DNA of 64,000 nt from Shumkonia mesophila. GTDB lineage: Bacteria; Pseudomonadota; Alphaproteobacteria; Rhodospirillales; Shumkoniaceae. Positions 50,050-58,613 of the stretch are shown here, piece after piece. The stretch lies in contig NZ_JAOTID010000003.1 in the NCBI RefSeq assembly GCF_026163695.1, forward strand, positions 186,001 to 250,000. Reading direction: 5' to 3'. Position 1 is the stretch's first letter, and each line of letters begins with the position of its first letter. Position numbers and translations under genes: made by a program. The notes beneath the pieces are model-generated. The model was not told the origin of the DNA. It ran no database searches and worked only from the letters and a program-made list of their open reading frames with translations.

Positions 50050-50736
50050 ATGAGTACGCGGAAACATATCGTCGTTGCCGAGGATGATCCAGATATCATC
50101 GAGATTATCCAGGAGCAATGGAGCGATGGCGGCAGCGGGTCCTTCATCGTTCTTGGCAACCCTTTGCTCGATCTGCTGCCGTCTCACTGCACCCGCAACA
50201 CCGTCATTCTGTTCGGATTGACCCAGTTCAAGGCGTTCGGCCGGCCGATGTGCCGGCGGATCGAGGAAGTCCGCGACACCGCGAAGGTCATTCTCGTGTT
50301 GCGCGAAGCCGACGTTATGGACGCGCTCGATTACATCGATCTGTGCGACGGCTTCCTGTTCATCGATCACCAACCCGAGCGGCTGCACGAAGTCATCGAT
50401 CTGGCGGCCCAGGGCTATTGCCTGTTTCCGACCACCCTGTTGTCCGTTCTGGCGTCCCGGCATCTGCGCCTGGATATCCTGCCCACGTTGTCCGAAGGCG
50501 AATCCCAGGTCCTCTCGCTGCTTGGCGAGGGCTTGACCAACAAGGCCATCGCGCAGCGGCTCGCAACCCGGGACTCCACGGTCAAGAACCTCGTGCGCTC
50601 CGTCCTGCGGAAGATGCATTTCCGCAACCGGACCGAGGCCGGGATTTTTGCCTTCCGTTATCTGACGGCGGATGCGGCGGATGGCGGGGCGGACAGCCGA
50701 CGCTCTTGCGAAAACGGAGAAAGCCTTTGCAATTAG
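50050..50736 (+). CDS. LuxR-type regulator with degenerate receiver
   Basis: A 228-residue protein. The first acidic cluster is kept (VVAEDDPD), but the phosphoacceptor region reads VILFGLTQF with no aspartate, and the lysine position reads FLFIDHQPERL. Phosphorylation of this domain is therefore unlikely. The C-terminal LuxR helix-turn-helix is LSEGESQVLSLLGEGLTNKAIAQRLATRDSTVKNLVRSVLRKMHFRNRTEA in style. A start 21 bp upstream (MKKWISF) is possible; neither has a strong ribosome site. It precedes the secreted-protein gene at 50844 and is divergent from the CsgG-like operon, the place csgD occupies next to curli genes. Confidence 0.83.
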   Translation: MSTRKHIVVAEDDPDIIEIIQEQWSDGGSGSFIVLGNPLLDLLPSHCTRNTVILFGLTQFKAFGRPMCRRIEEVRDTAKVILVLREADVMDALDYIDLCDGFLFIDHQPERLHEVIDLAAQGYCLFPTTLLSVLASRHLRLDILPTLSEGESQVLSLLGEGLTNKAIAQRLATRDSTVKNLVRSVLRKMHFRNRTEAGIFAFRYLTADAADGGADSRRSCENGESLCN

Positions 50737-50843
50737 GGAGGGGGGCCTTTTTTTCGCTCGATGTGGCCGAAGATTTAGAGAAGGATTCCGGGTTGGGAGC
50801 AGTCTATCCAGTACGTGGAGATCCGGACGAAGGAGCAATCAAG

Positions 50844-51350
50844 ATGAAACCCTTCACAGGCGCATGGTTCGCGTTTCTCATCGCTCTGGTGGTGACGGCC
50901 CTGTCCTTCGAGGCTTCGGCTCAGATGTCGAATAAGCCTTTCTCCTTCAAGTACCGGGGCGGGGCTGGGGAAAGCGTCGGCATGAGCACCGCCCACAAGC
51001 AACTGATCCTCGAGCGGGAACTCCAGGGACGGGCGCCGGACAATCCGGTCATCCGCGACTTCTCGGGAGCCCTGCTGGAGGTCGAACGGCGTAACAGCGG
51101 GCAGGCCTTCGTGCGGTCCCCCGCATCCCCCTACCTTCCCGGAGCCGTGAGCGACGGCTTCCGGTCGGGCTTGTCCGCCGCCGACGAACAAGTCGCTTTC
51201 TCGGGGTTTAGCATCGGCACGGGCCGCGTCATGGCCAGCTGGATGCTGGCTCTCAGCGGCGGGGATGGCTATCGGGGTGTAACCCCCCTGGCGGGGCCCG
51301 CGTCCTCGGCGTCGATCGACCTGTGGATCGGCCAATTGCAGGCGCTATAA
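50844..51350 (+). CDS. Small secreted protein, candidate partner of the 47077-47565 product
   Basis: A 168-residue protein with a signal peptide ending EASAQM. The predicted mature start QMSNKPFSFKYRGGAGES resembles that of the 47077-47565 product, QQFKEPFQFRVRNNSTAAS: both have a PF-x-F-[KR]-x-R core a few residues from the cleavage site. The rest is Gly/Ser/Ala-rich without cysteine. AAGGAG sits 8 bp before the ATG. It is 107 bp after the regulator gene. No known family was recognised; a substrate of the CsgG-like pore is my best inference. Confidence 0.75.
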   Translation: MKPFTGAWFAFLIALVVTALSFEASAQMSNKPFSFKYRGGAGESVGMSTAHKQLILERELQGRAPDNPVIRDFSGALLEVERRNSGQAFVRSPASPYLPGAVSDGFRSGLSAADEQVAFSGFSIGTGRVMASWMLALSGGDGYRGVTPLAGPASSASIDLWIGQLQAL

Positions 51351-51585
51351 CCCAAGCGGATCACGCTTGGCTTTCCCCACGACGGCATCGTCTGCCCTCG
51401 CTCCGTCTTGACCGGCCCGTTTCCGGACCGTCGGAACAAATTCGGCTATCGCCGGTTCCCGTTCATCGCCCGACATCGCAGGGACTGCCCGAGCCCACGG
51501 GAACGCGGTCGTGGTGGCGCTTGGGGAACTCGGTCCCCGCCGGTTCACGATCGAACGACGGCCGCTAGGAATTGGAGGTCCCCCC

Positions 51586-52062
51586 ATGATTGTCCTTCGC
51601 CAGTCTTTCATAAACACGAGCGTCCGGGTGGCCGCCGTCGTGGCGGCCGCAATCGTCGTTTCCTGTGCTCCAATGTATTCGGCACCCCAGCAGGTGGAGG
51701 CGAAGAATCCCAGTGTCACCTACAAGTACCAGAGCGACCAGGATTTGATTGAAGCCAACCAGAAAGCCGCGACATTCTGCTCCGGCTATCAATCGACGCC
51801 GCGCGCGGCCAGTTTCTCGACCGATGCGGATGGCCGCAAGGTTGTTGTCTTCGATTGCGTGACGGTGACGCCGACGGCGGCTCCGCTGCCGCCGGTCAAT
51901 CCCAACCTGACCTACACCTATCGGACCGACCAGGAATTGTTGGACGCGACGCGAAACGCGCAGTTGTACTGCATGAACAGAGGCTCCCAGCAGGTGGTTT
52001 CCAGCATCGTCACCGACGCCAGCGGGACCAGGACCGTCACGTTCCGGTGCAGCCCGAGCTAG
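51586..52062 (+). CDS. Lipoprotein with two tandem cysteine-paired repeats
   Basis: A 158-residue protein with a lipoprotein signal ending AIVVSC. After a short linker it consists of two repeats of about 50 residues: NPSVTYKYQSDQDLIEAN ... FDC and NPNLTYTYRTDQELLDAT ... FRC. Each repeat has one cysteine in the middle and one at its end, suggesting a disulfide per repeat. GGAGGT precedes the ATG. I do not recognise the family. It is on the same strand as the secreted protein at 50844, 235 bp away, and could be an outer-membrane accessory of the CsgG-like system. Confidence 0.75.
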   Translation: MIVLRQSFINTSVRVAAVVAAAIVVSCAPMYSAPQQVEAKNPSVTYKYQSDQDLIEANQKAATFCSGYQSTPRAASFSTDADGRKVVVFDCVTVTPTAAPLPPVNPNLTYTYRTDQELLDATRNAQLYCMNRGSQQVVSSIVTDASGTRTVTFRCSPS

Positions 52063-52123
52063 GCCGGCGCGCGCTCTCCTAGCCGACTGCTGACGCCGCG
52101 CCGGTTCGGGGGCGGACCCTGCC

Positions 52124-52140
52124 GTCACCGATTGATCACG
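52124..52140. promoter_or_regulatory. 17-bp repeated element, copy 1 (upstream of the oxidoreductase gene)
   Basis: GTCACCGATTGATCACG matches the element at 54610-54626 at 16 of 17 positions. It ends 67 bp before the start of the oxidoreductase gene. Shared placement in front of two polysaccharide transcription units suggests a common regulator site. Confidence 0.5.
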
Positions 52141-52207
52141 GGCGGACCGGCGCGCTGCGGTGCTAGAAGGGCAGCATCGTCCCCATCAACAGCCCGGTGC
52201 TGTAGAA

Positions 52208-53548
52208 ATGATTCTCGTCGACAAAGCGTTGGCTGAACGTGAAGCCGCCGGCCGCCCCATCCGCGTCGGCATGATCGGCGCCGGGTTCATGGGGCGCGGC
52301 GTGGTGCTGCAGGTCATGACCGCCGTCAAGGGCATGCGCCTGGTCGCCATTGCGTGCCGCAACCTGGAGTCGGCGCGACGCGCGTATGTCGAGGCGGGGG
52401 CCGCCGAGGTCCGGTCCGTCGATACGGCGGCGGCGCTCGATGCGGCGATTTCCCAAGACATCCCGGCGATCACCGAGGACTGGCGGCTGCTTTGCGAGGC
52501 CGGCGACATCGATGTGATCCTCGAAGTCACAGGCTCCCTCGAATACGCCGCTCACGCAGTCTTGGCGGCGATCGACGCCGGCAAGCATGCCATCCTGATG
52601 AATGCCGAACTCGACGGCACGGTTGGCCCACTGCTGAAGGCCAGGGCCGATGCGGCGGGCGTCGTCTATAGCAATGTCGACGGCGACCAACCGGGCGTCG
52701 AGATGAACCTCTATCGGTTCGTCAAGGGAATCGGCGTCCGCCCGGTGCTGTGCGGAAACATCAAAGGCCTGCAGGACCCCTACCGCAACCCGACGACGCA
52801 GGAGGGATTCGCCCGCAAGTGGGGCCAGAACGTCCACATGGTGACGTCGTTCGCCGACGGCACCAAGATTTCCTTCGAGCAGGCGATCGTCGCCAACGCC
52901 ACCGGCATGCGCGTCGGACGGCGCGGCATGTTCGGTCCGACCGTTCCCGATGGCACGCCGCTGCGGGAAGCGGCCGAGGCGCTGCCGGCCGAGGCGTTCA
53001 TCGAGGGGCCCGGCATCGTCGACTATTTGGTGGGTGCCGCGCCCGGTCCCGGCGTCTTCGTGCTGGGGACCACCGAACACCCGACTCAGCGCCACTATCT
53101 CGACCTCTACAAGCTGGGTCGCGGGCCGCTCTATTGCTTCTACACGCCCTACCATCTGTGTCATTTCGAGGTGCCGAACACCCTGGCGCGCGCCGTGCTG
53201 TTCGGGGACGCCGCCATCGCGCCGGCTGGCCCGTTGGAAGTCGAGGTAGTGGCCACGGCCAAGGTCGATCTCGCAGCCGGCGCCACACTCGATGGCATCG
53301 GCCATTACATGACCTATGGGCAGTGCGAGAACGCCGACATCGCACGCAGCGAGCGGCTGCTGCCCATGGGCATCGCCGGCGGGTGCACGCTGCGGCGCGA
53401 CATCCCGCGCGACCAAGTGTTGACCTACGACGACGTCGAGGTGCCGGCCGGCCGGCTGATCGACCGCCTGCGAGCCGAGCAGGACCGGCTGTTCGCTGGA
53501 GCCGGCACCGCGCCTATACTACGGCAAAGCCTGGCGGTCGCGGGTTAG
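52208..53548 (+). CDS. NAD(P)-dependent oxidoreductase (homoserine dehydrogenase-like fold)
   Basis: A 446-residue protein with a Rossmann start GMIGAGFMGRGVVLQVM near residue 21, then ILEVTGSLEYAAHAVLAAIDAGKH. The C-terminal 80 residues resemble an SAF-type domain (LPMGIAGGCTLRRDIPRDQVLTYDDV). Proteins of this build occur in surface-polysaccharide clusters and resemble homoserine dehydrogenase at the N-terminus. The start has no clear ribosome site. Because it stands before glycosyltransferases and nucleotide-sugar genes, it probably helps make an unusual sugar or side group. Confidence 0.8.
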   Translation: MILVDKALAEREAAGRPIRVGMIGAGFMGRGVVLQVMTAVKGMRLVAIACRNLESARRAYVEAGAAEVRSVDTAAALDAAISQDIPAITEDWRLLCEAGDIDVILEVTGSLEYAAHAVLAAIDAGKHAILMNAELDGTVGPLLKARADAAGVVYSNVDGDQPGVEMNLYRFVKGIGVRPVLCGNIKGLQDPYRNPTTQEGFARKWGQNVHMVTSFADGTKISFEQAIVANATGMRVGRRGMFGPTVPDGTPLREAAEALPAEAFIEGPGIVDYLVGAAPGPGVFVLGTTEHPTQRHYLDLYKLGRGPLYCFYTPYHLCHFEVPNTLARAVLFGDAAIAPAGPLEVEVVATAKVDLAAGATLDGIGHYMTYGQCENADIARSERLLPMGIAGGCTLRRDIPRDQVLTYDDVEVPAGRLIDRLRAEQDRLFAGAGTAPILRQSLAVAG

Positions 53549-53557
53549 GTCCCGACC

Positions 53558-54520
53558 TCACATCCCCAGATGTCGGCGTAGCTTGCCGGGCCGGGCGACT
53601 GCGGCGGCGAACTCGCGGCCGGCGGCGCCCAGCAGGTCGAGAGGCGTCGGCAGACGGCCCGCCTCCTTCAGCCCCGCGAGATGATAGTCGAAGAAGGCTC
53701 GCCCCCGGCGCGTTACGAAGCCGCGCACGAGGTTGCGATAGTAGCGGCGCAAATGGCTTCGCTCCAACTCGGTCATCTCGGATTCGGAGAAGAACCGCGG
53801 GCCATAGCGCTGGAGCAGCAGCAGCCATTCCTTGAGCAGCGTCTGGTTGCGCTCGGCCACCGTCACGGTAACGGAATCGCCGTGCTCGCGCGAAAAGGCC
53901 AGCACGTCGTGAACGAAGCCGAAGTCATGGTCCTGCAATAGGTCCAGATAGATGGCGAGGTCGGCATGCAGATAGGCCGACGGATAGAACGGCCGATGCC
54001 GGCGCACCAGATCGGCGCGCAGCAGATTGGAGGTCGGAGCCAGGGCGAAGACCTCCTGGCGCAGGAACAGCCGGGCGATTTCGGCGCCCGCGAAAACCTC
54101 GCGCTCGCGGGGTAGTCCCTCGCAGTGGATGGTCTCGCCGCGCAGGCGGAAACAGCCGACGATCCCGACCGACGGATGCCTCTCAGCGACCTCGACGGTC
54201 CGCTCCAGGCAGTTGGAGCGCATGGTGTCGTCGGCATGCAGGACGCGGCAGTACCGGCTGTCGCCGGACATCAACTCCAGTGCCCGGTTCCAATTGTCGA
54301 TCATGGGCAACGTGCGGTCGTTGCGGTGCAGGCGGATTCGCGGGTCGCGCCCGGCGTGGCGGGCCGCGATGACATGGGTGTCGTCCGAACTGGCGTTATC
54401 CAGGATGACGTGCTCGAAGTGGGCGTGGGACTGGGCGCGCACGCTCTCGATGCACTCCTCCAGAAATGCGCCGCCGTTGTAGACCGGCGTCACTACGCTG
54501 ACGAAGACTGGACCGCTCAC
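53558..54520 (-). CDS. Family 2 glycosyltransferase
   Basis: A protein of about 320 residues with the GT2 start VSVVTPVYNGGAFLEECIESV, the DNASSDDT segment and the metal-binding RVLHADDTM. It would transfer a sugar from a nucleotide donor to a growing polysaccharide at the inner face of the membrane. The start is uncertain: GTG at 54520 with GGGGG upstream is used here; a TTG at 54544 is also possible. It runs opposite to the flanking genes, its end 10 bp from the oxidoreductase stop. Confidence 0.9.
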   Translation of the reverse strand: MSGPVFVSVVTPVYNGGAFLEECIESVRAQSHAHFEHVILDNASSDDTHVIAARHAGRDPRIRLHRNDRTLPMIDNWNRALELMSGDSRYCRVLHADDTMRSNCLERTVEVAERHPSVGIVGCFRLRGETIHCEGLPREREVFAGAEIARLFLRQEVFALAPTSNLLRADLVRRHRPFYPSAYLHADLAIYLDLLQDHDFGFVHDVLAFSREHGDSVTVTVAERNQTLLKEWLLLLQRYGPRFFSESEMTELERSHLRRYYRNLVRGFVTRRGRAFFDYHLAGLKEAGRLPTPLDLLGAAGREFAAAVARPGKLRRHLGM

Positions 54521-54609
54521 GGCTTTCGATACCCCCTCTGCCAATTCCTGTGTTTAGGGCTTCCTGGAGTATGGCCCATGCCAGGCGTCCGGTCATCGCC
54601 CGAGCGCCG

Positions 54610-54626
54610 TGGTCACTGATTGATCA
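54610..54626. promoter_or_regulatory. 17-bp repeated element, copy 2 (between divergent glycosyltransferase genes)
   Basis: GTCACTGATTGATCACG differs from the element at 52124-52140 at one position only. It lies between the divergent GT2 and GT4 genes, about 90 bp from the former and 170 bp from the latter. Confidence 0.5.
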
Positions 54627-54797
54627 CGTGCATCCGTGCCCCTCCTTTGGCACAACGGACCCATATGTGGGGGGGGATCCGACATAGGAATTTGTGTAGC
54701 CACCGCTTGCCTGGAAGGGGCGGGAGGCAGAGTGCGATGACCAACTCCGGAAGGACAGAGCAGGCGCAATGGGAGTCGGAGCGAGGGGTTTCAGCGG

Positions 54798-56147
54798 ATG
54801 CGCGTGATCCATGTTTCGCCGACGGACATCGATGGCGGCGCTGCCAAGGGCTCGTACAATCTTCATCGCGGTCTGCAGAAGGCCGGCGTCGATTCCATGC
54901 TGCTTGTTCAGCGCAAATACAGCGACGACCCCTCCGTCATCGCTCTGAACGGCGTTCATAGCGACTTCTATGACCGTGTGCGCGACCGTCTCGACCGCGT
55001 GCCGCTCGCGCTGGTGGGGTGGACCCGGCAGAACTGGTGGACCGTCGGCTGGCTTCCCTTCGATGTCAGTTCGGCGCTCGCGCGTCTGAACCCGGACATC
55101 GTCCAGTTTCATTGGGCCGGCCGTGGCGCGGCCGTGATCGAAAGCATGAAGCGGCTGCGCCGCTATCACATCGTGTGGACCCTGCGCGACATGTGGCCGC
55201 TGACCGGCGGCTGCCACTATTCCGGGGACTGCGAGAAGTTTCTCACCGAGTGCCACGATTGTCCTCAGCTCCGCTCGAATTTCCCCATTGACCTCGCCCG
55301 CTGGCAGTGGCTTCGAAAGTTCCGCAGCCGACAAAACCTGCCGATCACCTATATCGCGCTCAGCTCTTGGCTGGCCGACTATGCCAGGCGCAGCCCGCTG
55401 GTCCATGGCAACGAGGTTACGGTCATCCCCACAGGGATCGATACCGCGGTCTACACCCCCATGGATAAGGCCCGTGCCCGCGCCTTCTGGGGGCTGCCGG
55501 ACGACAAGCGGATCGTGTTGTTCGGGGCGGTCAAGGCGACTTCCGATCGGCGCAAGGGGTTCGCCTATCTGCAGGAAGCCCTGACGCGACTGGCCGCGAA
55601 GGAGGGGAGCGAGCGTTTGATGCTGGTGGTTTTCGGGTCCAGCAGCGTCGGGATCGACACCTCCCTGGAGGTCCGCAGCGTTGGCTGGGTCGGGGACGAC
55701 GGTCCCTTGGCGCAGCTCTATGCCTGCGCCGACGTCATGGTGGTGCCGTCGCTGCAGGAGAACTTCGGCAAGACGGCGCTCGAAGCGTTGGCCTGCGGCG
55801 TGCCGGTCATCGCCTTCAAGAACACCGGCATGACGGACATTGTCGATCACCGGATCAATGGTTATCTGGCCCGCGATCTTTCGGCCGAGGATCTTGCTGA
55901 AGGCATCGCCTGGTGCCTGCAACAGACGGCCGAGAGCGACCTGCTGTCGGTCAATGCGCGCAACAAGGCGATGCGTAGCTTCGATCTTACCCAGATGGCC
56001 GCTCGCCACATTGCCCTCTACCACCGGCTGATGGAGGGGAAAGCCTGTGCCACGGTCGAGCAGGTGCCCAATTTCCGGCTGGTCGGCAACGATCTCAACA
56101 ACGTCATTCAGGAGGGGCTGGCCTCGAAGCCGGCTGGTACGCCATGA
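54798..56147 (+). CDS. Family 4 glycosyltransferase
   Basis: A 449-residue GT-B-fold enzyme. It opens [24 protein letters not shown], contains [18 protein letters not shown] with conserved cysteines seen in the WcaC-like subgroup, and has the donor site [26 protein letters not shown] with the EX7E motif. It likely adds a hexose to a lipid-linked glycan. The last four bases overlap the next gene (ATGA), so it heads a four-gene coupled operon. Confidence 0.92.
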   Translation: MRVIHVSPTDIDGGAAKGSYNLHRGLQKAGVDSMLLVQRKYSDDPSVIALNGVHSDFYDRVRDRLDRVPLALVGWTRQNWWTVGWLPFDVSSALARLNPDIVQFHWAGRGAAVIESMKRLRRYHIVWTLRDMWPLTGGCHYSGDCEKFLTECHDCPQLRSNFPIDLARWQWLRKFRSRQNLPITYIALSSWLADYARRSPLVHGNEVTVIPTGIDTAVYTPMDKARARAFWGLPDDKRIVLFGAVKATSDRRKGFAYLQEALTRLAAKEGSERLMLVVFGSSSVGIDTSLEVRSVGWVGDDGPLAQLYACADVMVVPSLQENFGKTALEALACGVPVIAFKNTGMTDIVDHRINGYLARDLSAEDLAEGIAWCLQQTAESDLLSVNARNKAMRSFDLTQMAARHIALYHRLMEGKACATVEQVPNFRLVGNDLNNVIQEGLASKPAGTP

Positions 56148-56917
56148 AGGTGGTGATTCTTGCGGGCGGCTACGGCACCCGCATAAGCGAAGAGAGCACG
56201 ATCCGCCCGAAGCCGCTGGTCGAGGTCGGCGGCAAGCCGATTCTCTGGCACATCATGAAAATCTATTCGGCCTACGGGCTCAATGATTTCGTGATCTGCT
56301 GCGGTTATCGCGGCGACATGATCAAGCGCTACTTCCGCGACTACGCCCTGGCCCTCTCGGACGTCACCTTCGACTTGCACAATGGCGGCATGAAGGTGCA
56401 CCGCAACGGCGTCGAACCATGGCGGATCACGCTGGTCGACACCGGTGAGGCGACCATGACCGGCGGGCGCATCAAGCGCGTCCGCCCCTATCTCGGCGAC
56501 GAAACCTTCTGCCTCACCTATGGCGACGGCGTCGGTACCATCGACGTCGCCAAGCAGATCGATTTCCATCGCCAGTCCGGCGCCCTGGCCACGGTCGCGG
56601 CCGTCCGCCAGCCCGGCCGTTTCGGCATTCTCCGGCTGATGCCCGGCGACGATCACGTCGGCGGGTTCCGCGAGAAGGGCAACGAGGATGGCGGCTATAT
56701 CAACGGCGGGTTTTTCGTACTCGAGCCGGAAGTCATCGATTACATCGACGGCGACGACACGTCGTGGGAGCGCGAGCCGCTCGAGAGGCTTGCCAACGCC
56801 GGCCATCTGGTCGCCTACCGCCATACCGGCTTCTGGCAGAACATGGACACCCTGCGCGACCGGCAGGTGCTCGAAACCTTATGGAAGGATGGAGGCGCAC
56901 CGTGGAAGGTTTGGTAA
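56144..56917 (+). CDS. rfbF: Glucose-1-phosphate cytidylyltransferase (RfbF/DdhA-like)
   Basis: A 257-residue nucleotidyltransferase that joins CTP and glucose 1-phosphate to CDP-glucose, the first step to CDP-dideoxy sugars. The pattern [49 protein letters not shown] and [10 protein letters not shown] is characteristic of RfbF. It overlaps the GT4 gene by 4 bp. The next expected enzyme, CDP-glucose 4,6-dehydratase (RfbG), is not found in this window. Confidence 0.93.
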   Translation: MKVVILAGGYGTRISEESTIRPKPLVEVGGKPILWHIMKIYSAYGLNDFVICCGYRGDMIKRYFRDYALALSDVTFDLHNGGMKVHRNGVEPWRITLVDTGEATMTGGRIKRVRPYLGDETFCLTYGDGVGTIDVAKQIDFHRQSGALATVAAVRQPGRFGILRLMPGDDHVGGFREKGNEDGGYINGGFFVLEPEVIDYIDGDDTSWEREPLERLANAGHLVAYRHTGFWQNMDTLRDRQVLETLWKDGGAPWKVW

Positions 56918-56961
56918 CCGTAGAACCGATTGGGGAAACTTCAAACAGGATTGGGGGCGCT

Positions 56962-58005
56962 GTGACGCGGGTTTTGCTGACCGGCTCGGAAGGGTATATC
57001 GGCAGCGTTCTCGGCCATCGGCTGGTGGCGGGCGGTTACCAGGTGGTGGGCGCCGATACCGGCTTCTATCGGGCCGGCTGGCTTTACAACGACGGCAAGG
57101 ACCGGCCGGCGCTGCTGAGCCGCGACGTGCGTACGCTGACCGTAGCCGACCTCGAGGGCTTCGACGCCGTTGTGCATCTCGCCGAACTGTCCAATGACCC
57201 GCTCTGCGCGCAGGACCCGGAACTCACCTTTGCGATCAACCACAAGGCTTCGGTGGCGCTGGCCCGCAACGCCAAGGCGGCCGGCGTCAAACGCTTCGTC
57301 TATGCCTCGTCGTGCAGCGTCTATGGCGCGGGGGCCGGCGACGAAGCGGTGAACGAGGAGACGCCGACCAACCCGCAAACGCCCTACGCCAAGTGCAAGG
57401 TGCTGGTGGAAGAGGAGGTCTCGAAGCTCGCCGACGCCGGCTTTTGCCCGACGTTCCTGCGCAACGCCACCGCCTTCGGCGCGTCGCCCGCCATGCGCTT
57501 CGACATCGTGCTGAACAATCTCGCCGGCTTGGCCTGGACGACGAAACGCATCGCCATGATCAGCGACGGCTCGCCCTGGCGGCCGCTGGTCCATGTGCAG
57601 GACATCTGCGGGGCCATCCTGGCCACCCTGCGCGCGCCGCGGGCGGCGGTCGCCGGCGAGATCTTCAATGTCGGCAGCGACGACCAGAACTACCGCATCC
57701 GCGAGATCGCCGAGGCGGTGGGCGAGGCCTTCCCGGGCTGCGAGATCACCTTTGGGCGGAACGACGGTGACAACCGCAGTTACCGCGTATCCTTCGCCAA
57801 GATCAGCCAAGGCCTGCCCGGTTTCCGCTGCGCCTGGGACGTGCGGCGCGGCGCCGAGCAACTGCACGCGCTTTTCGAGCACATCGGCCTAACCGAAGAG
57901 GGCTTCAAGGCGCCGCCCCACACCCGTCTCGTGCAACTCCGGCACCTGACGGAGACCCGGCAGATCGACACTGACCTGAGGTGGAAACATCATGATTTTT
58001 CATGA
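56962..58005 (+). CDS. NAD-dependent nucleotide-sugar epimerase/dehydratase
   Basis: A 347-residue extended short-chain dehydrogenase with the nucleotide motif LLTGSEGYIGSVLG at the N-terminus, the catalytic YxxxK as PYAKCK, and the serine ahead of it in ASSCSVYG. The GTG start at 56962 follows GGGGGCG; the frame is open upstream, but that would overlap rfbF. It ends inside the start of the next gene. It may epimerise or dehydrate the CDP- or another nucleotide-sugar made in this cluster; the family alone does not fix the substrate. Confidence 0.88.
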   Translation: MTRVLLTGSEGYIGSVLGHRLVAGGYQVVGADTGFYRAGWLYNDGKDRPALLSRDVRTLTVADLEGFDAVVHLAELSNDPLCAQDPELTFAINHKASVALARNAKAAGVKRFVYASSCSVYGAGAGDEAVNEETPTNPQTPYAKCKVLVEEEVSKLADAGFCPTFLRNATAFGASPAMRFDIVLNNLAGLAWTTKRIAMISDGSPWRPLVHVQDICGAILATLRAPRAAVAGEIFNVGSDDQNYRIREIAEAVGEAFPGCEITFGRNDGDNRSYRVSFAKISQGLPGFRCAWDVRRGAEQLHALFEHIGLTEEGFKAPPHTRLVQLRHLTETRQIDTDLRWKHHDFS

Positions 58006-58537
58006 ACTGCCGCTTGCCGGCGCGTATCTCATCGAGCTTCAGCCGCACACCGATGCCCGGGGCCAGTTCGCCCGGGCCTGGTGCCGCGAGGAGTTCAGTC
58101 GACAAGGGCTGGTGACGGATTTCGTCCAAGGCAACGTTTCCGTCAATCCCGAGGTCGGCACGCTGCGCGGCATGCACTTCCAGCGCCCGCCGCATGGCGA
58201 GGTCAAACTGGTGCGTTGCGTGCGGGGCGCCATTTACGACGTGATTGTGGACGTCAGGCCCAATTCGCCGACGTATCGACAGTGGGTCGGCGTCGAACTG
58301 TCGCCAAAGGCACTGAAGATGCTCTATGTGCCGGTGGACTTCGCGCATGGCTTCCAGACCCTGCAACCGGACAGCGAGGTCAACTACTTGGTTTCGGCGG
58401 CCTATGCGCCTGGCGCCGGCGCCGGGTGGCGCTACGACGATCCGGCGCTCGGCATCGATTGGCCTTTGCCGGTGACCCTTGTCTCGGACCAAGACAGCAA
58501 TTGGCCCCTGCTTCAGGCGCCGGCGACGGTCGTGTAA
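57992..58537 (+). CDS. rfbC: dTDP-4-dehydrorhamnose 3,5-epimerase-like protein (RfbC)
   Basis: A 181-residue cupin-fold epimerase. The motifs DARGQFARAWCREEF, GTLRGMHFQRPPHGEVKLVRCVRG, DVRPNSPTYRQWVG and VPVDFAHGFQTL contain the catalytic histidine and tyrosine region of RfbC. With no dTDP-sugar genes nearby, it may instead act on a CDP-4-keto sugar from the rfbF branch. It starts 14 bp inside the previous gene. A strong hairpin follows it. Confidence 0.9.
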   Translation: MIFHELPLAGAYLIELQPHTDARGQFARAWCREEFSRQGLVTDFVQGNVSVNPEVGTLRGMHFQRPPHGEVKLVRCVRGAIYDVIVDVRPNSPTYRQWVGVELSPKALKMLYVPVDFAHGFQTLQPDSEVNYLVSAAYAPGAGAGWRYDDPALGIDWPLPVTLVSDQDSNWPLLQAPATVV

Positions 58538-58562
58538 TCCGCCGATCCGCTTCCTTTCGACG

Positions 58563-58594
58563 CTGCGCCCGACGGCGATTGCCGTCGGGCGCAG
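58563..58594 (+). terminator. Hairpin after the polysaccharide operon
   Basis: CTGCGCCCGACGGC and GCCGTCGGGCGCAG make a perfect 14-bp stem with a GATT loop, 25 bp after the rfbC-like stop. There is no T-run, but the position and stability suit a terminator or an mRNA 3'-end barrier between the polysaccharide and transporter genes. Confidence 0.7.
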
Positions 58595-58613
58595 GCTTGG
58601 TTATGGGGGCGAC

